27,966 nucleotides of DNA from Ilumatobacteraceae bacterium (lineage in GTDB: Bacteria > Actinomycetota > Acidimicrobiia > Acidimicrobiales > Ilumatobacteraceae). The stretch covers positions 4,492 to 32,457 of the forward strand of contig JAEMRY010000006.1 of the NCBI GenBank assembly GCA_016463105.1. Reading direction: 5' to 3'. Below, one piece after another: positions 14,575-22,403 of this stretch. How positions within the stretch are numbered: the first letter of the stretch is position 1; each line of letters starts with the position of its first letter. The notes beneath the pieces are model-generated. The model made no database searches. It was not told the origin of the DNA and was given only the letters and a program-made list of their open reading frames with translations. The translations under genes and the position numbers were made by a program.

Positions 14575-16842
14575 ATGTCGGTTTCTAGCGAACGAATTGC
14601 GTTTCGAACTTGTCCGCTTTGTGAGGCTGGTTGTGGTCTAGCAGTAACTGTTCGCGATAACGAAGTGACGTATATACGCGGCGACATGCAAGATGTTTTT
14701 TCGAAAGGATATATCTGTCCGAAAGGCAGCACACTAAAACAACTACATAATGATCCTGATCGTCTGCATGTGCCGCTGATCAAACGCAACGGCGTGCATG
14801 TCGAAGCAACATGGGCGCAAGCATGGGCTGCGATCGATGCCGGAATCACCGGTGTGATTGCTAAACACGGACGTGAATCAATCGCTACATATTTAGGAAA
14901 CCCCGGCGCGCATGGTTTGTCTTCACTGACTTTCAATCGCGTGTTGTTGCAATCAATAGGTTCGCGCCAGCGTTATAGCGCATCAACAGTTGATCAACTT
15001 CCGAAACAAGTTTCATCTGGGTTGATGTTTGGCTCGGCGAGCACAGTGCCCGTGCCCGATTTAGATCGCACGCAATATCTGTTAGTGCTTGGCGCGAACC
15101 CTTACGTGTCGAACGGAAGTTTGTGCACGGCACCAGATTTTCCGGGGAGACTCGAAGCGATGCAAGCACGCGGCGGCAAACTTGTCGTAGTTGATCCGCG
15201 TAAAAGTCGTACCGCACAACAGGCTGATGAATGGATTGCAATTCGTCCAGGCACAGATGCTTTATTGCTTGCCGCAATTGCTCAGACTCTTGCCACTGAC
15301 GGTCTCGAAGTTTTGTCGCAACGCCTCGGCAGATTTTTGAACGGTCTTGATGAAGTTGTTTTGGCATTGCAACCATTTACGCCTGAAGCAGTCGCAGTAA
15401 CAACTGGTATTGATGCGCAAACTATTCGGCGACTAGCTCGAGAGTTGCGCGATGCAAGTTCGTCGGCGGTTTATGGTCGCATCGGCACAACGACTACGGC
15501 TTTTGGCACGACAGCGTCATGGTTGGTAGATGTAGTCAACATCTTCACCGGAAACCTCGACCGAGTTGGTGGGGCGATGTTGCCGTTGCCCGTTGCCGGA
15601 AGTGGCAACACCAGCGGTGCCGGCGGCAAGGGTAAGGGGTTTCGCACGGGTCGGGGGCATTCACGGGTGCGAAAATACCCTGAAGCTTTGGGCGAATACC
15701 CGGCTGCCGCGATGGCCGAAGAAATCACTACTCCTGGTGAAGGACAAGTGCGCGCGCTGATTGTTGTTGGCGGAAACCCAATTTTGTCAACGCCAAACGG
15801 AGAACAACTCGCCAAATCTTTTGAAGAACTTGAATTTATGCTCAGCGTCGATATTTATTTAAATGAAACTTCAAGATTTGCCGATGTAATTCTGCCCGTG
15901 CCTTCACCATTGCAACGCAGTCACTATGACTTGGCTCTGCTGACATTTGCGGTGCGAAATGTTGCTAACTACAGCCAAGCAGTGCTGCCACTAGGCGCAG
16001 ATGAGCCCGACGAATGGGAGATTCTCGCAAAAATTTCGGCGATTGCTGCCGGCCTTGGCGCAGATGTGCAGGCGTCAACCATTGATGATTCACAAATTAC
16101 GGGTTTAGTAGAGAGCAAGATAAAAGATTCATCATCAAATATTTTTGGACGCGACAGCGAAGAATTAATCAACGAACTTTCGGTCAGTGGTCGTCGCGGA
16201 CCAGATCGAATGCTCGACTTTTTGTTGCGCACAGGCCCGTATGGCGATGGTTTCGGGTCGGTAAAAGACGGTCTAACCCTTGACAAACTAATTGCCGCAC
16301 CGCACGGCATTGATTTTGGTGCGCTCGAACCACGATTGCCAGATGTGCTGCGAACTCAGTCAGGAAAGATTGAACTCGCACCACCGCAATTGATCGCCGA
16401 CCTCGAGAGATTGTTGAAGTTTTGTCAAACAGATATTTTGGATCAGAACACGAATCAACTAGTGCTCGTTGGTCGCCGAGATTTGCGCTCAAATAATTCT
16501 TGGATGCACAACATTGAAGTTCTTGTGAAAGGCAAACCTCGTTGCACTTTGCAAATACATCCAGATGATGCGACGCGACTTGGCGTTAGTTCTGGCTCAA
16601 CAGTTCGCATTACCAGCCGAGTCGGCAGTGTCGACGCGCCAGTCGAAATAACAAAATCAATTCGGGGTGGAGTAGTGAGTTTGCCGCACGGATGGGGACA
16701 CACGATGTCAGGCACAAACATCAAAATTGCTTCTTTGCGCGCCGGTGTCAATTCGAATTTGTTGACAGATCAAGAAGTCCTTGATCCACTGTCAGGAACA
16801 AGCGCATTAAATGGGATCCCTGTTGAAGTTGTGGCGATTTAA
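14575..16842 (+). CDS. Molybdopterin-dependent oxidoreductase (DMSO-reductase superfamily, single 4Fe-4S)
   Basis: The 755-residue protein has the N-terminal iron-sulfur motif C13, C16, C20 and C48 (CPLCEAGCGL and GYICPKG), the large bis-MGD cofactor domains, and a C-terminal molydopterin-dinucleotide-binding domain (about 620-755, including NSWMHN and PHGWGH-type contacts). It has no Tat signal, so it is cytosolic, like formate-dehydrogenase-like or Rv0197-like actinobacterial enzymes. The region where Nap or Fdh enzymes carry a Cys or Sec molybdenum ligand reads SASTVDQLPKQV at 135-146 and has no cysteine, so the ligand and reaction are uncertain. No partner subunits or cofactor genes lie nearby. 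The ATG lacks a Shine-Dalgarno. Substrate unknown. Confidence 0.85.
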   Translation: MSVSSERIAFRTCPLCEAGCGLAVTVRDNEVTYIRGDMQDVFSKGYICPKGSTLKQLHNDPDRLHVPLIKRNGVHVEATWAQAWAAIDAGITGVIAKHGRESIATYLGNPGAHGLSSLTFNRVLLQSIGSRQRYSASTVDQLPKQVSSGLMFGSASTVPVPDLDRTQYLLVLGANPYVSNGSLCTAPDFPGRLEAMQARGGKLVVVDPRKSRTAQQADEWIAIRPGTDALLLAAIAQTLATDGLEVLSQRLGRFLNGLDEVVLALQPFTPEAVAVTTGIDAQTIRRLARELRDASSSAVYGRIGTTTTAFGTTASWLVDVVNIFTGNLDRVGGAMLPLPVAGSGNTSGAGGKGKGFRTGRGHSRVRKYPEALGEYPAAAMAEEITTPGEGQVRALIVVGGNPILSTPNGEQLAKSFEELEFMLSVDIYLNETSRFADVILPVPSPLQRSHYDLALLTFAVRNVANYSQAVLPLGADEPDEWEILAKISAIAAGLGADVQASTIDDSQITGLVESKIKDSSSNIFGRDSEELINELSVSGRRGPDRMLDFLLRTGPYGDGFGSVKDGLTLDKLIAAPHGIDFGALEPRLPDVLRTQSGKIELAPPQLIADLERLLKFCQTDILDQNTNQLVLVGRRDLRSNNSWMHNIEVLVKGKPRCTLQIHPDDATRLGVSSGSTVRITSRVGSVDAPVEITKSIRGGVVSLPHGWGHTMSGTNIKIASLRAGVNSNLLTDQEVLDPLSGTSALNGIPVEVVAI

Positions 16843-16855
16843 GAAATTCACAGGC

Positions 16856-16875
16856 TTATCCACTTCCAATCCACA
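16856..16875 (+). other. Two DnaA-box-like sequences in tandem
   Basis: TTATCCACT (16856-16864) matches the DnaA box TTATCCACA at 8 of 9 positions and CAATCCACA (16867-16875) at 7 of 9. They have the same orientation, 11 bp apart, and lie about 75 bp upstream of the nrdJ -35. DnaA control of ribonucleotide reductase is known in E. coli; here it is only a sequence resemblance. Confidence 0.3.
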
Positions 16876-16948
16876 AGACCCAGTCCCTATGATTGCGACT
16901 GCAATTGGATTGATCTCAGGAATGGCGTTAAATATGCCTTCTAAATGA

Positions 16949-16977
16949 TTGACAAAGGCGAATAACAATGCTGTAAT
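16949..16977 (+). promoter_or_regulatory. Predicted nrdJ promoter
   Basis: A perfect TTGACA (16949-16954) is followed by 17 bp and TGTAAT (16972-16977); TAATCT at 16974-16979 with a 19-bp spacer is the alternative. Transcription would start near 16984, inside the first NrdR-box-like palindrome. Confidence 0.6.
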
Positions 16978-16980
16978 CTG

Positions 16981-16996
16981 TTACTACAAGTTGTGT
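16981..16996. promoter_or_regulatory. NrdR-box-like site 1 at the nrdJ start of transcription
   Basis: TTACTACAAGTTGTGT matches about 11 of 16 positions of the NrdR-box consensus (ACAC-WATATATW-GTGT, from memory). It covers the predicted transcription start, so a bound NrdR would block initiation. It is the weaker of the pair. Confidence 0.5.
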
Positions 16997-17022
16997 GAGT
17001 TTCTGCACTGGGGGATGGTTTG

Positions 17023-17038
17023 GCACTACATATAGTGG
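17023..17038. promoter_or_regulatory. NrdR-box-like site 2 in the nrdJ leader
   Basis: GCACTACATATAGTGG matches 13 of 16 positions of the NrdR consensus and contains the inverted repeat CACTA-CATA-TAGTG. Its start lies 42 bp after site 1, four helical turns, in line with the known rule that paired NrdR boxes sit on the same DNA face. nrdR itself is encoded in this window. Confidence 0.7.
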
Positions 17039-17056
17039 TCTCGCAAGAGGCCCTAT
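17032..17056 (+). ncRNA. Leader hairpin with GNRA tetraloop (nrdJ mRNA)
   Basis: The RNA can form GGUCUC-GCAA-GAGGCC (17037-17052), six pairs closed by a GCAA tetraloop. After a bulged U (17036), AUAG (17032-17035) pairs with CUAU (17053-17056). The ten-pair stem overlaps NrdR-box-like site 2 at the DNA level. No U-run follows, so it is not a terminator; it could stabilise the mRNA or be a processing or protein site. Confidence 0.45.
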
Positions 17057-17164
17057 TTGTGTGACGATTGAGCCTTAGCGAAGAATTAAGCGTAACTAGA
17101 AGTTGTTTTATTTACCGCCGCGAATAACGGCACAAGAAAGATAGAGAAAGAAAGGGTACTAAAA

Positions 17165-19996
17165 ATGTCTCTTGCTCCAGAGCGATTGTCAATCGGAATC
17201 CGTCGTCACTTCACTGCACCAGGTGTGCATCCGTACGACCAAGTGAAATGGGAGCGTCGCGATGCGCAAATCAAAAACTGGAAAGACGGCACAGTAGCTT
17301 TCGAGCAACTTGGTGTTGAGTTTCCGTCAACATGGTCGCTAAACGCAACAAACATTGTCTCTCAGAAGTACTTTCGTGGAACTCCAGGCACAACAGAGCG
17401 TGAGTCATCGTTGCGTCAAGTCATTGACCGTGTTGCCGACACAATTACAAATTGGGGAACCGAGTGTGGTTACTTTATTGACCAAACAGAAGCAGATGCT
17501 TTTCGCGATGAATTGAAATTTATTTTGGTTACACAACGCGCTGCGTTTAATTCGCCAGTGTGGTTCAACATCGGTGTTGAAGGTGTGCCACAACAAGCGA
17601 GTGCATGTTTCATTTTGGCCGTTGACGACACAATGGATGCAATTTTGAATTGGTACAAAGAAGAAGGAACAATTTTTAAGGGTGGTTCTGGCTCCGGAAT
17701 CAACCTGTCGAATATTCGTAGCAGTGCAGAACATCTAAAAGGTGGTGGCACAGCTTCAGGTCCAGTTAGTTTCATGCGAGGTGCAGACTCTTCAGCCGGA
17801 ACGATCAAGTCGGGTGGCAAAACTCGTCGTGCCGCAAAGATGGTCATCCTTAATGCGAGTCACCCAGACATCGAAGAATTCATTTGGTGCAAGTCGCACG
17901 AAGAAAAGAAAGCCCGCGCACTTCGTGACGCAGGTTTCGACATGGATCTCGACGGCAAAGATTCATTTTCGGTGCAATACCAAAATGCCAACAACTCAGT
18001 TCGTGTAACAGATGAGTTCATGCAGGCCGTCAAAGACGATGCCGACTGGAACCTAACTGCGGTCAAAGATGGTCGGGTAGTTCGCACGGTGCGTGCTCGC
18101 GACCTATGGCGCCAAATCGCCACAGCATCATGGGAGTGCGCAGACCCTGGTTTGCAGTTCGATACCACGATCAACAAGTGGCACACCGCTCATGCGGCTG
18201 GTCGTATTAACGGCTCAAACCCTTGCAGCGAATACATGCACATCGACAACTCGGCATGCAACTTGGCTTCGATCAACTTGTTGAAATATCTCGACGACAG
18301 TGACCATTTCGATGTAGAGGCTTACAGCCACACAATCGAAGTGATGTTCACCGCGCAAGAGATTCTCGTCGGCAACGCAGATTATCCAACAGAAAAAATC
18401 GCCGAGAACAGTCGCTTGTTTCGTCAACTTGGTTTGGGCTACGCAAACCTTGGTGCTCTATTGATGGCACTCGGAATGCCATACGACTCGACAGGTGGTC
18501 GTGCATGGGCAGCGGCACTCACTTCTTTAATGACTGGCCACGCTTATGCGACGAGTGCGCGCACTGCAAGTCGCATGGGACCATTCGCAGGATTCTCAGC
18601 CAACGAGCGTTACATGCTCAATGTTTTGCGAATGCACCGCGATGCCAACAAAGAAATCGACAACATCGATGTTGTTCAGCAAGATCTTGTTGATGCTGCA
18701 ACAGCATCATGGGATACAGCAGTTCGTGACGGTGAAGAATATGGTGTGCGCAACAGCCAAGCGTCGGTGCTTGCACCAACCGGCACGATCGGTTTAATGA
18801 TGGATTGCGATACAACTGGCATTGAACCAGATCTAGGTTTGGTTAAATTCAAAAAACTTGTCGGTGGTGGCAACATGACAATCGTTAATCAAACAGTGCC
18901 ACGCGCACTTGCACAATTGGGCTACGAAGGCCCAGTTGTTGAACGAATCATTGCTTACATCGATGAGAACAAATCAATTGTTGGTTCTCCAGATCTCAAA
19001 ACTGAGCACTTGCCAGTGTTTGCTTGTTCGATGGGTGACAACACGATTCACTATGAAGGTCACGTGCGAATGATGGGAGCGGCTCAACCGTTCTTGTCTG
19101 GCGCAATTTCGAAGACTGTCAACATGCCAGAAGAAGCATCGATCGAAGACATCGAATCGTTGCACATGCTGTCATGGGAGCTAGGCATAAAAGCAGTTGC
19201 TGTTTATCGCGACAACTGCAAAGTTGGACAACCACTTTCAACAGCCAAAAAAGACAGCGAAAAAGGTTCAACATCAAACACAGATGCAGAAAATTCAGCA
19301 ACTCAAGTTGTTGAGCGCATCGTCGAGCGAGTTGTTCACCAACCAATTCGTCAAAAATTGCCGCGGTCACGTCGTGGTCGCACTTTCGAGTTCCGCGTTG
19401 CCGACTGCAAAGGTTTTGCAACAATCGGCGAATACTCAGACGGACGACCTGGTGAAGTGTTCTTGACAGTGTCGAAACAGGGTTCAACTCTGGCTGGCAT
19501 CATGGACGCTTTCGCCAAGAGCATCTCTTATGGCTTGCAATACGGCGTACCAATGCGTGCATTCATCGAAGCATTCGTAAACACCCGTTTCGAGCCAGCC
19601 GGCATGACTGATGATCCAGATATTCGTATGGCTTCATCAATCGTTGACTATCTCTTTCGTCGTCTGGCAGTTGAATATCTAACAACTGATGAGCGTGCCG
19701 AATTGGGTATCTACACTCGCGAAGAGCGCATGCAGCCAACGCTGCCAGGTGTTGAAGAGTCAATCACCGAGACGACACAGGGCACAGATATTTTTGCTGA
19801 CCCAAAATCGATTCCGTCGGTTACAGAGTTGGTTGCACAAATCAACGCAGGGTCATTTACTGCGCCGCCAAGTCACAGCGCAAAAAAGCCAGCCGGAACA
19901 GGCATGATGTGCTCATCTTGTGGTTCAGCCAACATGCAACGCGCCGGTGCGTGTTATGTCTGTGGCGACTGTGGTTCATCTAGCGGTTGTTCATAA
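17165..19996 (+). CDS. nrdJ: NrdJ, coenzyme-B12-dependent class II ribonucleotide reductase
   Basis: NrdJ reduces ribonucleotides to deoxyribonucleotides using an adenosylcobalamin radical, independent of oxygen. The 943-residue protein has the usual length for actinobacterial NrdJ. The thiyl-radical cysteine is C354 with E356 in NPCSEY, and the redox pair is C148 (SACFIL) and C365 (SACNLA). GSGSGINLS at about 174-182 and PTGTIGLMMDCDTTGIEP are typical substrate or barrel motifs. The C-terminus ends in a cysteine-rich tail (C916, C919, C930, C933, C936, C942) that combines a zinc ribbon and the re-reducing thiols. A Lys/Ser/Glu-rich linker near 690-720 separates core and tail. A good AAAGGG binding site precedes the ATG. 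Control is probably by NrdR through the upstream boxes. No class I reductase is visible here. Confidence 0.97.
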   Translation: MSLAPERLSIGIRRHFTAPGVHPYDQVKWERRDAQIKNWKDGTVAFEQLGVEFPSTWSLNATNIVSQKYFRGTPGTTERESSLRQVIDRVADTITNWGTECGYFIDQTEADAFRDELKFILVTQRAAFNSPVWFNIGVEGVPQQASACFILAVDDTMDAILNWYKEEGTIFKGGSGSGINLSNIRSSAEHLKGGGTASGPVSFMRGADSSAGTIKSGGKTRRAAKMVILNASHPDIEEFIWCKSHEEKKARALRDAGFDMDLDGKDSFSVQYQNANNSVRVTDEFMQAVKDDADWNLTAVKDGRVVRTVRARDLWRQIATASWECADPGLQFDTTINKWHTAHAAGRINGSNPCSEYMHIDNSACNLASINLLKYLDDSDHFDVEAYSHTIEVMFTAQEILVGNADYPTEKIAENSRLFRQLGLGYANLGALLMALGMPYDSTGGRAWAAALTSLMTGHAYATSARTASRMGPFAGFSANERYMLNVLRMHRDANKEIDNIDVVQQDLVDAATASWDTAVRDGEEYGVRNSQASVLAPTGTIGLMMDCDTTGIEPDLGLVKFKKLVGGGNMTIVNQTVPRALAQLGYEGPVVERIIAYIDENKSIVGSPDLKTEHLPVFACSMGDNTIHYEGHVRMMGAAQPFLSGAISKTVNMPEEASIEDIESLHMLSWELGIKAVAVYRDNCKVGQPLSTAKKDSEKGSTSNTDAENSATQVVERIVERVVHQPIRQKLPRSRRGRTFEFRVADCKGFATIGEYSDGRPGEVFLTVSKQGSTLAGIMDAFAKSISYGLQYGVPMRAFIEAFVNTRFEPAGMTDDPDIRMASSIVDYLFRRLAVEYLTTDERAELGIYTREERMQPTLPGVEESITETTQGTDIFADPKSIPSVTELVAQINAGSFTAPPSHSAKKPAGTGMMCSSCGSANMQRAGACYVCGDCGSSSGCS

Positions 19997-20001
19997 TCAT
20001 C

Positions 20002-20007
20002 TAGATT
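20002..20007 (+). promoter_or_regulatory. Possible -10 element for the SsuD-like gene
   Basis: TAGATT ends six bases before the GTG start, consistent with a leaderless transcript; no -35 is recognisable and read-through from nrdJ 17 bp upstream is possible. Confidence 0.3.
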
Positions 20008-20013
20008 GACCGA

Positions 20014-21120
20014 GTGGCCAATAATCGCCAGTCTGTAGAGCTTGCGTGGTTCGCAGCGCTATGCGATGACGACTATGAATTTTTAGGTGTCCCAGATGAA
20101 GATCTGCAATCTTCGTGGTTGCATTGCAGTGACATAGTTAGGCGTGCCGAAACAAACGGGTTCGACAACGTGCTGCTTCCGTCTGGCTACAGCCTCGGTA
20201 TCGACTCAACTGCATTTGCTGGGGCAGTTGCAACTCTGACTAACGAGATCAATTTGTTGCTCGCAGTGCGGCTCGGTGAACTTGTGGTGCCACAACTCGC
20301 GCGTCAAATAGCGACGTTGCAACAAATCTCTAATTCGCGATTGGTGATTAATGCAATTTCATCCGAGATGCCAGGCGAACAACTTTCAAGTGAGGCCCGA
20401 TATCACCGCACAACCGAATATCTGTATGTGCTCGGCGAACTCTTAGAAGGACGAGAAGTAAATATTGAGGGTGAGTTTTTGCAACTGCATATTGATCCAC
20501 CACGAATTACTGGCCAAGGTTATGGTTGTCCACCAATTTATTTTGGCGGACTCTCTGAGGCCGCTCGCGACTGCGCTGCGGCTAGCGCAGATGTCTATTT
20601 GATGTGGCCAGATACAACCGCCAAAATTTCAAGTGTTGTTCTTGATCTGACTCATCGAGCACAGAATTTTGGGCGAAAAATAAGTTTTGGTTGGCGAAGT
20701 CATGTCATAGTGCGCGAGACCGAGCGCGAGGCTCGTGAGGCTGCGCGCAAACTGCTGTCACGACTCGACTCTGCAACAGGTGATGCAATTCGTGCCAAGT
20801 CACTTGATGCAACTTCGACCGGCGTGAATCGTCAAAGCGAATTGCGTTCAGCCGCAGACGACGAAGGCTATTTAGAGCAAAACCTTTGGACGGGTGTCGG
20901 TCGCGCGCGCAGCGGTGCAGGTATTGCAATTGTTGGTGACCCAGATCAAGTCACAGCAAAACTTAATGAACTCGCCGATGCAGGTGTTTCGGCGTTTATT
21001 TTGTCTGGATATCCACATCTCAAAGAGTGTGATCTCTTCGCGCGTTATGTGTTGCCACAAATCAAACATGCTCCGCTTTCTCTAACCCACGCACCAGCCG
21101 TGCTGCACGACCACCGCTAA
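20014..21120 (+). CDS. SsuD-like FMNH2-dependent sulfonate monooxygenase (luciferase-like family)
   Basis: The 368-residue protein aligns by eye along its whole length with alkanesulfonate monooxygenase SsuD, which releases sulfite from sulfonates using FMNH2 from a separate reductase. Matching blocks are PPIYFGGLSEAARDCAA (173-189), the catalytic R228-x-H230 in RSHVIVRE, NLWTGVGRARSGAG (290-303, with R297) and SGYPHL (331-336, with Y333). The conserved SsuD cysteine (C54 in E. coli, TGRSCED) is replaced by Leu at about L61 (SGYSLGID), so the substrate may differ (methanesulfonate, dimethylsulfone or another). No ssuE, ssuB or transporter genes are adjacent; it follows nrdJ by 17 bp and converges with the P450 gene. 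The start is GTG. Confidence 0.82.
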   Translation: MANNRQSVELAWFAALCDDDYEFLGVPDEDLQSSWLHCSDIVRRAETNGFDNVLLPSGYSLGIDSTAFAGAVATLTNEINLLLAVRLGELVVPQLARQIATLQQISNSRLVINAISSEMPGEQLSSEARYHRTTEYLYVLGELLEGREVNIEGEFLQLHIDPPRITGQGYGCPPIYFGGLSEAARDCAAASADVYLMWPDTTAKISSVVLDLTHRAQNFGRKISFGWRSHVIVRETEREAREAARKLLSRLDSATGDAIRAKSLDATSTGVNRQSELRSAADDEGYLEQNLWTGVGRARSGAGIAIVGDPDQVTAKLNELADAGVSAFILSGYPHLKECDLFARYVLPQIKHAPLSLTHAPAVLHDHR

Positions 21121-21140
21121 ATTTCTAGTCAGTTATCTTG

Positions 21141-22391
21141 CTAGTTAATACGGCAGTTAACGCGCTTAATGCCGTTGATGAAGTTGCTCTGCAAATAGGC
21201 CGGCTCGCCAGTGATCTGCAAGTTCGGTGTGCGTCGACGAATCTCGTCAAACATCACAGCAATTTCACGACGCGCTAGATTCGCCCCCAAACAAAAGTGC
21301 GGACCACCAGCACCAAAACCGATTTGTGTTGGCTGAGCAGTGCGAGTTACATCAAATTTGAATGGCTCAGCGAAAACTCTCTCGTCACGATTGCCCGAGT
21401 TATAAAACAACACAACTTTTTGGTTTTGTTTAATTGGAAAGCCGTTGATTTCGGTATCTTGCGTCGCAGTTCGGCGAAAGTGCATTACCGGTGTTGCCCA
21501 TCTCACGATTTCTTCGACTGCAGTTTTTGTGTTCGCTTCAAAGTCGTTAAACCACGTCGCCCGTTGATCTGGATTTTCGGTTAACGCGACCATTCCATGA
21601 GTTATTGCGTTGCGAGTCGTTTCGTTTCCTGCAACTACTAGCAGAATAAAAAAACTCCCGAACTCTTGAGATGAGAGTCTCTCGCCGTCTACGACGGCAT
21701 GCATCATCACGCTCGTTAAATCTTCGGTCGGATTGGCAAGTCGAGCCTCACCAAGAGCCTGGGCATAAGTAAACATGCCGATTCCGGCTTCCATTAATCC
21801 TTCGATCGAACCGGTGAAATCTGGGTCACCAGCACCCAAAATCGTATTCGTCCAATTAAAAATTTGCCGCTCGTCAGATTCGGGAATGCCCATCATCTCG
21901 CAAATAATTTGTAACGGAAACTTGCCGGCAATCGCATCCACAAAATCAAATTCTTGACCTTCAAACTCTTCAAGCACACGATCGATAATTGTTCGCGCCT
22001 TAACTTTTACGTACTCTTCAATTCGCGCAATCTCACGCGGAGTAAAACCTTTTGAAACTATTGAACGAAGACGAAAATGCTTGGGGTCATCCATCCCGAT
22101 CATCGACCCAAAAAACTCGTTTAGTTCTGGCGAAAGGTCTGCAATATTCGAACCTTTGCCGCTGCAAAAAAGTTGTGGATTGCGACTAACGTGCCAAATG
22201 TCGTCGTGGCGGGTGAGGGCGAAATACCCAGGACCTTTAGGCACAAATACGAAATCCATTTCTTCGAAGAACCGAATCGGCTCTTCGTTACGTAATTTGG
22301 CGAAAGCCGATTCGCGGTAGTCACGCGGGGCGTTCCAAAACTCAGGACTCGAAAGGTCTATGTCTTTTAGGGCAACATCGAATATCTGCAT
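21141..22391 (-). CDS. Cytochrome P450, CYP124/CYP125-like
   Basis: This is a soluble bacterial P450 of 416 residues. The I-helix oxygen-activation motif is AGNETTR at 254-260, the K-helix ExxR is E294-R297 (EEIVRWATPV), and the haem-binding loop is FGAGGPHFC with ligand C367 in FCLGANLARREI. The C-terminal block NFINGIKR resembles CYP124 (QFIHGIK) more than CYP125 (GWLNGIK). Both families hydroxylate the terminal carbon of methyl-branched lipids or of the cholesterol side chain. It is divergent from a thiolase gene, an arrangement resembling M. tuberculosis cyp125-fadA5. Redox partners are not encoded here. The ATG at 22391 has no Shine-Dalgarno; TAGTCT lies six bases upstream. Confidence 0.92.
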   Translation of the reverse strand: MQIFDVALKDIDLSSPEFWNAPRDYRESAFAKLRNEEPIRFFEEMDFVFVPKGPGYFALTRHDDIWHVSRNPQLFCSGKGSNIADLSPELNEFFGSMIGMDDPKHFRLRSIVSKGFTPREIARIEEYVKVKARTIIDRVLEEFEGQEFDFVDAIAGKFPLQIICEMMGIPESDERQIFNWTNTILGAGDPDFTGSIEGLMEAGIGMFTYAQALGEARLANPTEDLTSVMMHAVVDGERLSSQEFGSFFILLVVAGNETTRNAITHGMVALTENPDQRATWFNDFEANTKTAVEEIVRWATPVMHFRRTATQDTEINGFPIKQNQKVVLFYNSGNRDERVFAEPFKFDVTRTAQPTQIGFGAGGPHFCLGANLARREIAVMFDEIRRRTPNLQITGEPAYLQSNFINGIKRVNCRIN

Positions 22392-22397
22392 CTCTAG

Positions 22398-22403
22398 AGA
22401 CTA
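22398..22403 (-). promoter_or_regulatory. Possible -10 element for leaderless P450 transcript
   Basis: TAGTCT on the minus strand ends six bases before the ATG. It overlaps a TAGAAC sequence at 22402-22407 that equals one half of a KstR-type operator, but the second half is not present. Confidence 0.35.

Larger units (their letters stand above)
16843..17164 (+). other. Gene-free nrdJ control region
   Basis: This 322-bp stretch contains no plausible gene. From left to right it holds two DnaA-box-like sites (16856-16875), a promoter-like TTGACA/TGTAAT pair (16949-16977), two NrdR-box-like palindromes (16981-16996 and 17023-17038), a strong RNA hairpin (17032-17056), a small GCCG/CGGC hairpin (17117-17131) and the nrdJ ribosome binding site (AAAGGG, 17151-17156). 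The leader between the predicted transcription start and the ATG would be about 180 nt, the longest in the window. I see no recognisable riboswitch. Confidence 0.7.

Noticed and set aside
16865..16912. Terminator after the molybdopterin oxidoreductase (CAATCC / GGATTG inverted repeat)
   Set aside because: The arms are 6 bp with a loop over 30 nt and no T-run follows.
16985..17164. Cobalamin riboswitch in the nrdJ leader
   Set aside because: NrdJ needs B12, so I looked for one, but I do not see the conserved B12-box or the expected multi-stem core, and the leader is short for that class.
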